64,000 nucleotides of DNA from Actinomycetes bacterium. Lineage in GTDB: Bacteria; Actinomycetota; Actinomycetes; Mycobacteriales; Mycobacteriaceae. The position numbers were made by a program, and so were the translations under genes. Below the pieces are notes generated by a model that searched no databases, was not told the DNA's origin, and worked only from the letters and a program-made list of their open reading frames with translations. The DNA lies in NCBI GenBank assembly GCA_022601135.1, contig JAHZJB010000139.1, forward strand, positions 1 through 64,000, read 5' to 3'. Shown here in pieces: positions 49,843 through 59,953 of this stretch (within the stretch, counting starts at the first letter, position 1; every line of letters starts with the position of its first letter).

Positions 49843-49907
49843 CCGTACCGACTTCCCGTCGCTTCGCTTGCCCGGGGGGCTTACGGTCGCTCAGCCCGCC
49901 TCCGCGG

Positions 49908-51173
49908 TCAGCCGGAGAGCCCGGCGGCCCACGGGTAGGACTTCAGGAAAGGATCCGGCTCGATGGGGCCGGGGGATTCCCAGATCGTGTAGATCAGTCC
50001 GTCGGGGCGGATTTCACCGATGCGCGCGGTCTTAGTGATGTGGTGGTTCTCGCCGTCGATGGTGACCAGACCCTCCGGGGCGTCGAACGTCACTCCGCCG
50101 GCGTTGTCCTGGATCGATTTGACGTCGAACGATTGTCCCTTTTCGACGGTATTCTTCCACAGGTAGACCGAGACATAGGCGGCCTCCATCGGGTCCGAGG
50201 TCGGCTTGTCGGCACCGAATTTCTCCTTGTAGGCCTTGACGAATGCGTTGTTCACCGGGGTGTCGATGGTCTGGTAGTAGTTCCACGCCGTCAACTGGCC
50301 GTCAATGTTCTGCACACCGATGCCCCCGACCTCCTCCTCGGCGATCGACACCGACAGGACGGGCATCTCCTCCGGAGTGAGCCCGACGTTCTTGTACTCC
50401 CGGAAGAACGCCACGTTCGAGTCACCGTTGAGGGTGTTGAACACCGCGTCGGCGTCGGCGCTGCGGACCTTGTTGACGATCGTCGAGAAATCGGTCGATC
50501 CGAGGGGCGTGTAGTCCTCGCCCTTGATTTCGATCCCGTTGGCCTCCGCGTATGCCTTGATGATGCGGTTGGCGGTCTGTGGGAAGACGTAATCGCTGCC
50601 GACCAGATACAGCGACTTGGTGCCCTGCTCCTTCAAGTAGTCCAGTGCCGGGACGATCTGCTGGTTGGTCGTCGCGCCGGTGTAATAGATGTTGGGAGAG
50701 GACTCCAGGCCTTCGTACTGCACCGGGTAGTAGAGCAGCGAGTTATTGCCCTCGAACACCGGGAGCATCGCCTTGCGGCTCGAGGACGTCCATCCGCCGA
50801 AGACAGCGGCCACGCAGTCGCTGCTGATCAGCTTCTCGGCCTTCTCGGCGAAAACCGTCGGCTCCGAAGCCCCATCTTCGGCGATGAGCTCGATCTGCTT
50901 ACCCATCACCCCGCCGGCGTTGTTGATTTGCTCGACGGCCAGGTCGATGGCGTTGCGGACGGTCACCTCCGAGATCGCCATGGTGCCCGACAGTGAGTTC
51001 AGCGCTCCGACCTTGATGGTCGGGCCAGAGGTGTCGACGCAGGACGTCGCATTTGCTGCGTCCGTTTCACTGGCCTTGCTTCCACAGCCCGCCAACAGGA
51101 GGCTGGTTACCGCTACGACACTTCCCGCGGCTACCGCGGATCGTCTGAAGGAAGAGCGTCTGGGATGTTGCAT
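49908..51173 (-). CDS. urtA: Urea-binding lipoprotein UrtA
   Basis: Branched-chain amino acid-type binding protein of 421 residues with a basic start ([12 protein letters not shown]) and lipobox [62 protein letters not shown] and [18 protein letters not shown] are the conserved UrtA blocks. With UrtBCDE it imports urea at low concentration, normally under nitrogen limitation. First gene of the operon. No urease genes lie in the window. Confidence 0.95.
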   Translation of the reverse strand: MQHPRRSSFRRSAVAAGSVVAVTSLLLAGCGSKASETDAANATSCVDTSGPTIKVGALNSLSGTMAISEVTVRNAIDLAVEQINNAGGVMGKQIELIAEDGASEPTVFAEKAEKLISSDCVAAVFGGWTSSSRKAMLPVFEGNNSLLYYPVQYEGLESSPNIYYTGATTNQQIVPALDYLKEQGTKSLYLVGSDYVFPQTANRIIKAYAEANGIEIKGEDYTPLGSTDFSTIVNKVRSADADAVFNTLNGDSNVAFFREYKNVGLTPEEMPVLSVSIAEEEVGGIGVQNIDGQLTAWNYYQTIDTPVNNAFVKAYKEKFGADKPTSDPMEAAYVSVYLWKNTVEKGQSFDVKSIQDNAGGVTFDAPEGLVTIDGENHHITKTARIGEIRPDGLIYTIWESPGPIEPDPFLKSYPWAAGLSG

Positions 51174-51304
51174 GACCGGCCTTTCTGGGTATCAACGGCG
51201 CTCATTCCCTGATGAGGCGTTGAGTCTGAGTAACTTCAGGACGCATCGGAACGCAGAAGCGCGACACTGCGGTGGGTGTCGAATCGGGACGTTAGAACGC
51301 CCAT

Positions 51305-51320
51305 GTTTCTACGAAGTGTC
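51305..51320 (-). promoter_or_regulatory. GlnR-like half-site upstream of urtA
   Basis: Read on the minus strand, GACAC-N6-GAAAC fits the GlnR module GTNAC-N6-GAAAC with one mismatch, and GTGAC lies just upstream (51326-51330). It is 132 bp before the urtA start. GlnR control of urea uptake is known in actinobacteria, so the site is plausible but not proven. Confidence 0.4.
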
Positions 51321-51440
51321 TCAATGTCACGAATAAATTAACCGCCCACGACCCGGGAGAAGGGTTTGCCGATATGGACGCCAGCCGTCCAGAACCCACC
51401 CGCGTGTAACGATCCGACAGCGCCCGGCGATGTGACCGAT

Positions 51441-51860
51441 ATGCGAACAGCTACAGCCAAGATAGGGGCGGCCCTGATGGCGGCGGCCGCAACGGTTGCG
51501 GTCACCCAGGCCCCGGCGAGCGCCCAGCCGGCCGAGCACCAGGTCAGGTACACCCTGACGTCGGGCGGCGCCTATGAGTTCGACCTGTTCTATCTCACGG
51601 CGCAACCGCCGAGCATGGAGGCTTTCAATGCCGACGCCTACGCCTTCGCCACGCGGGAGAAGGTGAACCTGGCGCCGGGCGCGCCCTGGGTGTTCGAAAC
51701 CACGCTCGAGGACCCCCAGTGGGCGATTCTGACCGTGAGCAGCACTACTCGCGGTGGGCAGGCAGCGCCCAATGCCCATTGCGAGATCGCGGTCGACGGC
51801 GAGGTGGTCGTGCAACACGACGATCCCTACAACGTCCGGTGCCAGCTGTCACAGTGGTGA
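51441..51860 (+). CDS. Small secreted protein of unknown function
   Basis: 139 residues. ATG 51441 gives a Sec signal peptide (MRTATAKIGAALMAAAATVA, then APASA-Q). The mature domain reads VRYTLTSGGAYEFDLFYLTAQPPS and later APWVFETTLEDPQWAILTVS, and ends with two Cys (NAHCEIAVDGEVV, NVRCQLSQW). The beta-rich pattern with a conserved late Cys pair resembles the extracytoplasmic domain of MmpS proteins, without their membrane helix. That is an inference. It converges on the DUF885 gene, 12 bp apart. Confidence 0.72.
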   Translation: MRTATAKIGAALMAAAATVAVTQAPASAQPAEHQVRYTLTSGGAYEFDLFYLTAQPPSMEAFNADAYAFATREKVNLAPGAPWVFETTLEDPQWAILTVSSTTRGGQAAPNAHCEIAVDGEVVVQHDDPYNVRCQLSQW

Positions 51861-51872
51861 TCCACCGCAGGA

Positions 51873-53516
51873 TCAGCGCGGTCCGTCGGTCGCCATCGCC
51901 GAGCGCAGTACGTCCAGCGGTAGTCCTCCCAGATCCAGTGCCCGGCGATGGAACTCCATGGCGGCGACGCCCCGCGACTGCGTCTGGTCGCGCAACTGCT
52001 GCCAGATTCGCTGTCCGATCGCATACGACGGTGCCTGGCCGGGCCAACCGAGATAGCGGTCCAGTTCGAAACGAAGGTTCTCTTCTGCCATCGCGCTGTG
52101 GGACTGCAGGAAACGCCACGCTCGGCCGGCGTCCCAGATTCCGCCGTCAGGCGCGGCCAACCCGCAGTGAACTCCGATGTCGATGACTACGCGCGCGGCC
52201 CGGAAACGTTGGGCATCAAGCATTCCCATCTTGTTGCCAGCGTCGTCGAGCCACCCCAGCTCGGCCATCAAACGCTCGGCATACAGTGCCCATCCCTCGC
52301 CGTGCCCGGACACCCAGCAGCCAAGCCTGCGCCAGCGGTTGAGTTGATCGGCCAGCATCACGGCCCGCCCGATCTGCAAGTGATGTCCGGGAACCCCTTC
52401 GTGGAAGACCGTTGTCGTTTCCTGCCAGGTGTGGAACGTGTCGACGCCGCGGGGGACCGACCACCACATCCGCCCCGGGCGGGACAGGTCCTCTGACGGT
52501 CCGGTGTAGTAGATACCGCCGGTGTGGGTCGGGGCGATCCGGCACTCCAGGGTCCGCAGTGGTTCGGCGATGTCGAAATGGTGGCCGGCCAGCGAATCCA
52601 CCGCGTGGTCAGACAGATTCTGCATCCACTGCTGAAGTGCGTCGGTGCCGTGCAGGATGTACCGTGGCTCGCTGTCCAGCCGTCCCAGCGCCTCCGCGGC
52701 TGAAGCGCCGGGATAGAGCCGATCGGCTATCGAGTCTTGTTCGGCCACGATGTCGGCCAGTTGGCCGAGGCCCCACTGGTAGGCCTCGTCCAGGTCGATC
52801 ACCGCGCCCAGGAAGGCTCGCGACAAGATCTCGTAGGCCTCGCGACCGCACGCGTCCTCGGCGCGCGCCCGGGGGCCAAGATCCTCCCGCAGTACCGTGG
52901 CCAGCCAGGCGTAGGCATTCGCTGCTTCCTCGGCGTGCCTATTCAACTGGACGGCCAGCGCCGGGTATCCGGGAGCGGCGTCGGCGGCCATCGCGATGAA
53001 CAGACGCTGAATCTGGCCGGATTGTTCGATCGCCCGTCGCAGCTGGCGGGCAGCGGGTGGGCGTCCCGCCGAAACCGCCGCGCGCAACCCGTCGGCGAAT
53101 CCCGCGATCCGCTGCGGGATTTGCGCGAGCCGGCGATCGATCACCGCCCAGTCGTCTGCGGTGTCGGTGGCCATCAAGTCGAAGACATTGCGCATGGTCT
53201 GCAACGGTGAGGCGATCACGTTCAGTTCGCCGAGATCCAATCGTGCGGCGTGCATGTCGAGCAGGACCCCCAGTCGCTCGCGCAGCGCCGCGACAGTGAC
53301 GACATCGACGTCATCGACTGGATCGGTACCGTCGAGTTCCCGCAGGGTCGCCCGGGCCGCCTCGGCGCGTGCGACCACCCCGTCGGGCGAGTAGTCGGTG
53401 ATCTGGTCATCGAAGCCGGTGATTCCCGATTTCGTTGCCGCGCAGGGATCGAGGGCTGCAGAAGTCTCCAGGAAGCGATTGGCCACGGCGTCGACCGCCG
53501 TGGCGGCCCTAGCCAA
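51873..53516 (-). CDS. DUF885 family putative zinc metallopeptidase
   Basis: 547 residues, cytoplasmic. The characteristic HEGVPGHHLQ motif (zinc-binding, HExxxH type) lies near residue 365, with GEGWALYAERLMAELG and the final YAIGQRIWQQLRDQ block. DUF885 proteins are predicted peptidases of uncharacterised substrate. The start is TTG 53516, overlapping the stop of the upstream metallopeptidase gene. A later GTG would remove only about ten residues. The two peptidase genes form an operon. Confidence 0.85.
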   Translation of the reverse strand: MARAATAVDAVANRFLETSAALDPCAATKSGITGFDDQITDYSPDGVVARAEAARATLRELDGTDPVDDVDVVTVAALRERLGVLLDMHAARLDLGELNVIASPLQTMRNVFDLMATDTADDWAVIDRRLAQIPQRIAGFADGLRAAVSAGRPPAARQLRRAIEQSGQIQRLFIAMAADAAPGYPALAVQLNRHAEEAANAYAWLATVLREDLGPRARAEDACGREAYEILSRAFLGAVIDLDEAYQWGLGQLADIVAEQDSIADRLYPGASAAEALGRLDSEPRYILHGTDALQQWMQNLSDHAVDSLAGHHFDIAEPLRTLECRIAPTHTGGIYYTGPSEDLSRPGRMWWSVPRGVDTFHTWQETTTVFHEGVPGHHLQIGRAVMLADQLNRWRRLGCWVSGHGEGWALYAERLMAELGWLDDAGNKMGMLDAQRFRAARVVIDIGVHCGLAAPDGGIWDAGRAWRFLQSHSAMAEENLRFELDRYLGWPGQAPSYAIGQRIWQQLRDQTQSRGVAAMEFHRRALDLGGLPLDVLRSAMATDGPR

Positions 53517-54402
53517 GATTGTTGGTCGCGAAGGTGTCGCACTTGGCGGGGTCGCCGGTCTGGTACCCGACGGTGAACCACTTCTGCCGCTGCTCGGACG
53601 AGCCGTGGGTCCAGGACTCCGGGCTTACCCGGCCCGTGGCTGCCTCCTGGATGCGGTCGTCGCCGACGGCTGAAGCCGCCGAGAGGGCGTCGGCGATGTC
53701 CCTGTCGCTCAGCGGCTCAAGAAACGGCACACCGGTGCTCCCCTGTTTGGTTATGGCCGCATAGTGTGCCCATACGCCGGCATAGCAGTCCGCCTGCAAC
53801 TCGGTGCGAACTCCGCCTCCGGTGGCACCCTGGGGATCCTGCCGGGCCCGGCCCAGCACGCCCTTCAGGTTCTGCACGTGGTGGCCGAACTCGTGGGCGA
53901 CAACGTACTCCTGTGCGAGCGGCCCGCCGCTGGAACCGAACTGGGTGACGAGCACGTCGAAGAAGTCGGTGTCGAAATAGGCCGTCTGGTCGACCGGGCA
54001 GTAGAAGGGTCCGACATCGCTGGTCGCCGGCCCGCAACCGGTGTCGACCTGCCCACTGAACAACCGGATCTGAGGCCGGGTGTATTCGTTGGGCATCAGC
54101 TGTTCCCAAACCCCGTCGAGGGAGTTGCCCGTCGCCACGACGCGGCACTGCACAATGTTGTTGGCGTCCTCGCCGGTCTGGCATTGGCTCAGATCGAAGG
54201 CCGGGGCCTCGACATTCTGGGTGTTCATCTGGGCCTGTTGGGGCACGACCGTGCTGGGATCGACACCCAGAAATAGCGCGACCACGACGATCAGCAGCCC
54301 GCCCAGGCCGCCGCCGACGGCGATACGGCGGCCGGGACCTCGGCCTCCGCCGCTGGTCGACGAGGTGCTTGTGTCGATTCTCATGCCCTCGTTGAAGGTC
54401 AT
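53509..54402 (-). CDS. YpfJ-type neutral zinc metallopeptidase (Rv2575-like)
   Basis: 297 residues. A Gly/Arg-rich N-terminus precedes one membrane helix ([17 protein letters not shown]), so the peptidase domain is outside. Motifs: [14 protein letters not shown], the HExxH motif in [27 protein letters not shown] and [11 protein letters not shown]. Predicted membrane-anchored zinc protease of the KPN_02809 group, substrate unknown. It diverges from aspS. Confidence 0.88.
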   Translation of the reverse strand: MTFNEGMRIDTSTSSTSGGGRGPGRRIAVGGGLGGLLIVVVALFLGVDPSTVVPQQAQMNTQNVEAPAFDLSQCQTGEDANNIVQCRVVATGNSLDGVWEQLMPNEYTRPQIRLFSGQVDTGCGPATSDVGPFYCPVDQTAYFDTDFFDVLVTQFGSSGGPLAQEYVVAHEFGHHVQNLKGVLGRARQDPQGATGGGVRTELQADCYAGVWAHYAAITKQGSTGVPFLEPLSDRDIADALSAASAVGDDRIQEAATGRVSPESWTHGSSEQRQKWFTVGYQTGDPAKCDTFATNNLG

Positions 54403-54574
54403 CGCGCCACCTCATCAACTCTTGCCGGGAAACCTGGTGCCCGGACCGTTCCAGCTTCGCACAATATGTTTTACCTCGTGGCAGTCGTTGCCGGACGCGG
54501 CACCGGGCGTCCTGCCGGGCTTCGCCCCTTACACTGAGCAATCGTTTGGGAACGTTGACCCCGAGGAGTGCTTC

Positions 54575-56362
54575 GTGCTGCGCACCCGCACCGCCGGTTC
54601 GTTGCGCGCCGCTGATGCCGGTCAGACTGTGACTCTGGCCGGCTGGGTGGCGCGCCGCCGCGACCACGGCGGCGTCATTTTCATCGACCTGCGCGACACG
54701 TCTGGCGTGGCGCAGGTGGTGTTCCGGGAGGGCTTGGACGAGGGACAAGTGCTGTCCCAGGCGCACCGGTTGCGATCGGAGTTCTGCGTCGCAGTCACCG
54801 GAGTCGTCGAGATCCGCCCTGAAGGCAATGCCAACGCCGAGATCGCGACCGGCGATGTCGAGGTGAACGCGACCTCCCTGACGGTTCTCGGGGAGAGCGC
54901 CCCACTGCCGTTCCAGCTCGATGAGACCGCCGGGGAGGAAGCGCGGCTGAAGTTCCGCTATTTGGATCTGCGCCGAGACGGCCCCGGCAAGGCGATTCGG
55001 TTGCGGTCCAAAGTGAATGCCGCTGCCCGTGCGGTGCTTGACGCGCATGACTTCGTCGAGATCGAGACACCGACGCTGACTCGTTCGACGCCGGAAGGGG
55101 CCCGCGATTTCCTGGTGCCCGCGCGGCTGCAGCCGGGCTCCTTCTATGCGCTGCCGCAGAGTCCGCAGCTGTTCAAACAGTTGCTGATGGTGGCCGGGAT
55201 GGAGCGTTATTACTAGATCGCCCGGTGTTATCGAGACGAGGATTTTCGCGCTGACCGGCAGCCGGAGTTCACCCAGTTGGACCTGGAAATGAGCTTCGTC
55301 GACGCCGACGACGTCATCGCGGTGTCGGAGCAGATCCTCAAGGCCTTGTGGGGGCTGATCGGGCATGAGTTGGTGCTGCCCCTGCCGCGAATCAGCTATG
55401 CCGAGGCGATGCGCCGGTTCGGCTCCGACAAGCCCGACCTGCGCTTCGGACTGGAACTCATCGAGTGTGCCGATTACTTCGCCGAAACCCCGTTCCGGGT
55501 GTTCCAGGCAGCCTATGTCGGCGCTGTAGTAATGCCCGGCGGAGCGTCGCAACCGCGCCGTACGCTGGATGGCTGGCAGGACTTCGCCAAGCAGCGCGGC
55601 CACAAGGGGCTGGCCTATGTGCTGGTCGGCGACGACGGTGAACTGGGCGGTCCGGTCGCAAAGAATCTCTCCGACGCCGAGCGAGATGGTCTCGTAGACC
55701 ACGTCGGCGCCCAGCCAGGCGATTGCGTGTTCTTCGCTGCCGGATCCGCGAAGTCGGCTCGTGCGCTACTGGGGGCCACCCGCATCGAAATCGCCAAGCG
55801 TCTCGATCTGATCGACCCCGCCGACTGGGCCTTCACGTGGGTGGTGGACTGGCCGCTGTTCGAGGCTGCCGACGAGGCGACCGCTGCCGGGGAGGTGGCG
55901 GTGGGTTCCGGGGCATGGACCGCGGCCCACCACGCGTTCACCGCACCGAAGGCTGAGTCGGTGGCCACGTTCGACACCGATCCGGGGGTCGCGCTGGCTG
56001 ACGCCTACGACATCGTCTGCAACGGCAATGAGATCGGTGGCGGTTCTTTGCGCATCCACCGCCGCGACATTCAGGAGCGGGTGTTCGCGATGATGGGGAT
56101 CGACCCGGAAGAGGCCCAGGACAAGTTCGGCTTCCTGCTGGAGGCCTTCACTTTTGGCGCACCTCCCCACGGCGGCATCGCCTTCGGCTGGGATCGCATC
56201 TCGGCACTTCTGGCCGGCGTGGATTCCATCCGCGAGGTGATCGCGTTCCCGAAGACCGGCGGCGGGGTGGACCCGCTGACCGACGCGCCGGCACCGATCA
56301 CACCGCAGCAACGTAAGGAATCGGGAATAGACGCCAAACCGGAGAAGCCGGCCAGGGCATGA
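54575..56362 (+). pseudogene. aspS: Aspartyl-tRNA synthetase with an in-frame amber codon
   Basis: Full-length frame of 596 codons, the size of mycobacterial AspRS, from GTG 54575 (GAGGAG at 54563-54568). N-terminal OB-fold ([20 protein letters not shown]), then motif 1 ([20 protein letters not shown]), the flipping loop, [15 protein letters not shown] (motif 3). Between MERYY and [18 protein letters not shown], i.e. inside motif 2, codon 214 is TAG (55214-55216) where CAG for Gln is expected. Everything downstream remains in frame and conserved. A 213-residue product would lack the catalytic core. Because the enzyme is essential, a C-to-T base error is the simplest reading. Suppression, or a second copy elsewhere, are the alternatives. 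Confidence 0.9.
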
Positions 56363-56429
56363 AAGATTCAGGGCGCTAGAAGATTTGGACGTGGGAGCCG
56401 CTACGACATTTCCGGCCGGAGCCTGAGGC

Positions 56430-56491
56430 GCCGAACCGGGATCGTCGGCTGCCCAGCACCGCCAAACCACCACCGGGAATCCCGGTTCGGC
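56430..56491. terminator. 13-bp perfect inverted repeat after aspS
   Basis: GCCGAACCGGGAT (56430-56442) and ATCCCGGTTCGGC (56479-56491) pair perfectly across 36 nt. A separate 10-bp palindrome TCCGGCCGGA lies at 56411-56420. They sit in the 219-bp gap between two genes on the same strand, so this is a probable aspS terminator or a leader structure for the next cluster. Confidence 0.65.
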
Positions 56492-56581
56492 AGGTCGCGA
56501 GGTGTCCTTCCAAGGACACGCTTGCATCACAGAATCGATGCGATCCGCATCGTCGACTCGGGTGTGATGGGATTTGAGCCT

Positions 56582-59500
56582 ATGGGCATCAAGGTGGCGC
56601 TGGAGCACCGCACTAGCTACACGTTCGACCGGCTCGTCGAGATCTATCCGCACGTCGTGCGGTTGCGCCCGGCGCCGCACTCGCGCACGCCGATCGAGGC
56701 CTACTCACTGCGGGTCGACCCCACTGATCACTTCGTCAACTGGCAGCAGGATGCATTCGGCAACTTCATGGCCCGAATCGTCTTCCCGACGCGGACCCGC
56801 AGCCTGACGATCACCGTGGGGCTGATCGCCGATCTGAAGGTGATCAACCCGTTCGACTTCTTCATCGAGGATTACGCCGAGACTTGGCCCGGCGCTTCTC
56901 GGGCGGGCGGCCCCTCACCCGGCTTCGAGTACCCGACGGCGCTGGCCGAGGATCTCAAACCCTATCTGAGGCCTGTCGATGAGAACGGCGAAGGCTCGGG
57001 TCCCGGCGAGCTCGCCCAGGCTTGGGTGAGCAATTTCTCGGTCGCCGAGGGCACCCGAACGATCGACTTTCTGGTCGCGCTCAACCACGCGGTCAACGCT
57101 GACGTCGGTTACAGCGTTCGGATGGAACCCGGTGTGCAGACGCCCGATCTCACCCTGAACACCGGCATCGGATCCTGTCGCGACTCGGCGTGGCTGCTGG
57201 TGTCGATTCTGCGGCAGATGGGTCTGGCGGCCCGATTCGTCTCGGGTTACCTGGTTCAGCTGACTTCCGATGTCGAGGCTCTCGACGGGCCGTCGGGCCC
57301 GACTACCGACTTCACCGATCTGCACGCCTGGACCGAGGTGTACATCCCGGGTGCTGGGTGGATCGGCTTGGACCCCACCTCGGGGCTGTTCGCGGGCGAA
57401 GGCCACATCCCGCTGTCGGCCACCCCGCATCCGGAGTCTGCTGCGCCCATCACGGGTTCGACGGAGCCGTGTGAGACCGCCCTGGAATTCACCAATGTCG
57501 TCACGCGGGTACATGAGGATCCGCGGGTCACGCTGCCGTACACCGAGGAGACCTGGGCGCAGATCAACGCGCTCGGCGGCCGCGTCGACCAACGGTTGGC
57601 CGCGGCTGATGTGCGGCTCACGGTGGGCGGCGAGCCGACCTTCGTTTCGATCGACAACCAGGTGGATCCGGAGTGGACGACTGACGCCGATGGCGAGCAC
57701 AAGCGCCAACGGGCCTCTGCGCTGGCGGCCCGACTGAAGAACATCTGGGCCCCGCAGGGGCTGATCCAGCATGGGCAGGGCAAATGGTACCCCGGAGAGC
57801 CACTGCCACGGTGGCAGATCGGGCTGTTTTGGCGCGCCGACGGCGAACCACTGTGGACCGACGCCGCGCTCCTGGCGGACCCGTGGCCGGAACAGCCCGA
57901 CCCGACTGCCCTGGCCCCCGACGCCGGACGTCAACTCCTGGATGGCATCGCCGAAGGGCTGGGCCTTCCCGCCGGCCAGGTGCGTCCCGCATTCGAGGAT
58001 CCATTGAGCCGGCTGGCCGCCGCGGTGCGGCAACCCGAGGGTGATCCGGTTGCCCGCGAGGACGACTTGGGATCGGACAGCCGCGAAGCCCGCGCCGCGC
58101 TGTTGGCGCGTCTCGAAGCTTCCACCACCGAGCCCGCCGCCTACGTGCTGCCACTGCACCGTCGCGACGACGGGTCGGGCTGGGCCAGCGCCGACTGGAA
58201 GTTGCGCCGCGGACGCATCGTGCTGTTGGAAGGCGACTCGCCCGCGGGGCTGCGACTGCCGCTGGACTCGATCAGCTGGGAACCGCCGCCGACGGCTTTC
58301 GACAGCGATCTGGTCCAGGCCCGGCCCCCACTCCCGGCCGGCACCGATGGACGTTCCGAGTTCGATACGGCCGACCGGGCTGTAGTCGAGGATGCCGAGC
58401 CCATGCCGAGGACCGCGTTGGTGGCCGAGGTGCGGCAAGGCTTGCTCTACGTCTATCTTCCGCCTACCGAGGAATTGGAGGACTTCGTCGACCTGATCCG
58501 GCGGATCGAGCGCTCGGCAGCCACGATCGGCTGTGCTGTGGTGCTCGAGGGTTACGGTCCGCCGGCGGACGCACGCCTGCACACGATGTCCATCACACCC
58601 GACCCGGGCGTCATCGAGGTCAACGTGGCACCGGCCGCAAGCTTCGCCGAGCAACGTGACCAACTCGAGGCGCTGTACGCGCAGGCCCGCCTTGCTCGCC
58701 TTTCCACCGAGGCATTTGACGTTGACGGCACCCACGGCGGAACCGGCGGCGGTAACCACATCACCCTTGGCGGAATCACGCCGGCCGATTCTCCGCTGCT
58801 TCGTCGCCCTGATCTGCTCGTCTCGTTGTTGTCCTACTGGCAGCGACACCCGTCGCTGTCCTACCTGTTCGCGTGCCGGTTCATCGGTACGACATCGCAA
58901 GCACCCCGGGTTGATGAGGGTCGCCCGGAATCCCTCTACGAACTCGAGATTGCGTTTGCCGAGATAGCACGGCTCTCGGAGGTGGAGGGCGCGCCGAAAC
59001 CGTGGATCACCGACCGGGCGCTGCGACACCTTCTCACTGACATCACCGGAAACACCCATCGTGCCGAGTTCTGCATCGACAAGCTCTACAGCCCGGACAG
59101 CGCGCGGGGCCGGCTCGGACTGCTGGAATTGCGCGGGTTCGAGATGCCGCCGCACCACCAGATGGCCATGGTGCAGTCACTACTCGTGCGTGCACTGGTG
59201 GCCTGGTTCTGGGATGAGCCGCTGCGTGCGCCGCTGATCCGCCACGGGGCCAACCTCCATGGCCGGTACCTGTTGCCGCACTTCCTGATTCACGACATCG
59301 CCGACGTTGCCGCCGACCTGCGGGCGCATGGGATCGAGTTCGACACCAGCTGGCTGGACCCCTTCACCGAATTCCGGTTCCCGCGGATCGGGACGGCGGT
59401 CTTCGGTGGCGTGGAAATCGAGTTGCGTGGTGCGATCGAGCCGTGGAACGTGCTCGGTGAGGAGTCAACCGCCGGGGGTACCGCGAGGTACGTCGACTCA

Positions 59501-59953
59501 TCGGTGGAGCGAATCCAGGTGCGGCTCATCGGCGCCGACCGGCACCGCTTCATCGTCACCGCCAACGGTCATCCGATTCCGATGCTGGCGACCGACAATC
59601 CGGACGTGCAGGTCGGCGGTGTGCGCTACCGCGCCTGGCAGCCGCCCAGCGCATTGCATCCGACGATCACCGTCGATGGCCCGCTGCGATTCGAACTCGT
59701 CGACACCGCTTCAGGGGTATCCCGAGGCGGCTGCACCTACCATGTCTCGCACCCGGGCGGGCGCGCCTACGACGCCCCGCCTGTCAACGCGGTGGAGGCC
59801 GAGTCGCGGCGGAGTCGCCGCTTCGAGGCCACTGGCTTCACGCCCGGTGCGGCCGACCTCGCCGGCTTGCGGGAGAAGCAGGCACGTCAGTCGACTGATG
59901 TGGGCGCGCCGGGGATCCTGGATCTGCGGCGAGTACGTACGGTGCTGCGGTAA
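56582..59953 (+). CDS. Transglutaminase-like/DUF2126 protein (Rv2566-like)
   Basis: 1123 residues in two parts. The N-terminal third is a transglutaminase-like cysteine peptidase: an N-domain (KVALEHRTSYTFDRLVEIYP), then catalytic Cys about 199 in GIGSCRDSAWLLV, His about 248 in DLHAWTEVY and Asp about 264 in GLDPTSG. The remainder (from about residue 340, RLTVGGEPTFVSIDN) is DUF2126, seen almost only fused to this peptidase. ATG 56582 is chosen because homology starts there, though the frame opens at 56522. The stop touches the next start (TAATG). It belongs with the ATP-grasp gene downstream in a widely conserved neighbourhood that has been predicted to make or modify peptides. Confidence 0.9.
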   Translation: MGIKVALEHRTSYTFDRLVEIYPHVVRLRPAPHSRTPIEAYSLRVDPTDHFVNWQQDAFGNFMARIVFPTRTRSLTITVGLIADLKVINPFDFFIEDYAETWPGASRAGGPSPGFEYPTALAEDLKPYLRPVDENGEGSGPGELAQAWVSNFSVAEGTRTIDFLVALNHAVNADVGYSVRMEPGVQTPDLTLNTGIGSCRDSAWLLVSILRQMGLAARFVSGYLVQLTSDVEALDGPSGPTTDFTDLHAWTEVYIPGAGWIGLDPTSGLFAGEGHIPLSATPHPESAAPITGSTEPCETALEFTNVVTRVHEDPRVTLPYTEETWAQINALGGRVDQRLAAADVRLTVGGEPTFVSIDNQVDPEWTTDADGEHKRQRASALAARLKNIWAPQGLIQHGQGKWYPGEPLPRWQIGLFWRADGEPLWTDAALLADPWPEQPDPTALAPDAGRQLLDGIAEGLGLPAGQVRPAFEDPLSRLAAAVRQPEGDPVAREDDLGSDSREARAALLARLEASTTEPAAYVLPLHRRDDGSGWASADWKLRRGRIVLLEGDSPAGLRLPLDSISWEPPPTAFDSDLVQARPPLPAGTDGRSEFDTADRAVVEDAEPMPRTALVAEVRQGLLYVYLPPTEELEDFVDLIRRIERSAATIGCAVVLEGYGPPADARLHTMSITPDPGVIEVNVAPAASFAEQRDQLEALYAQARLARLSTEAFDVDGTHGGTGGGNHITLGGITPADSPLLRRPDLLVSLLSYWQRHPSLSYLFACRFIGTTSQAPRVDEGRPESLYELEIAFAEIARLSEVEGAPKPWITDRALRHLLTDITGNTHRAEFCIDKLYSPDSARGRLGLLELRGFEMPPHHQMAMVQSLLVRALVAWFWDEPLRAPLIRHGANLHGRYLLPHFLIHDIADVAADLRAHGIEFDTSWLDPFTEFRFPRIGTAVFGGVEIELRGAIEPWNVLGEESTAGGTARYVDSSVERIQVRLIGADRHRFIVTANGHPIPMLATDNPDVQVGGVRYRAWQPPSALHPTITVDGPLRFELVDTASGVSRGGCTYHVSHPGGRAYDAPPVNAVEAESRRSRRFEATGFTPGAADLAGLREKQARQSTDVGAPGILDLRRVRTVLR

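Noticed and set aside
53717..55702. A 661-codon minus-strand frame spanning the YpfJ gene and aspS
   Set aside because: It crosses a true divergent promoter and two well-recognised genes and shows no family motifs.
55277..56362. The 3' part of aspS as an independent gene
   Set aside because: The only nearby start is a TTG without a ribosome binding site, and the fragment lacks the OB fold and part of motif 2.
56915..59158. A 747-codon antisense frame across the DUF2126 gene
   Set aside because: High-GC shadow frame. The plus strand encodes a recognisable conserved protein over the whole stretch.
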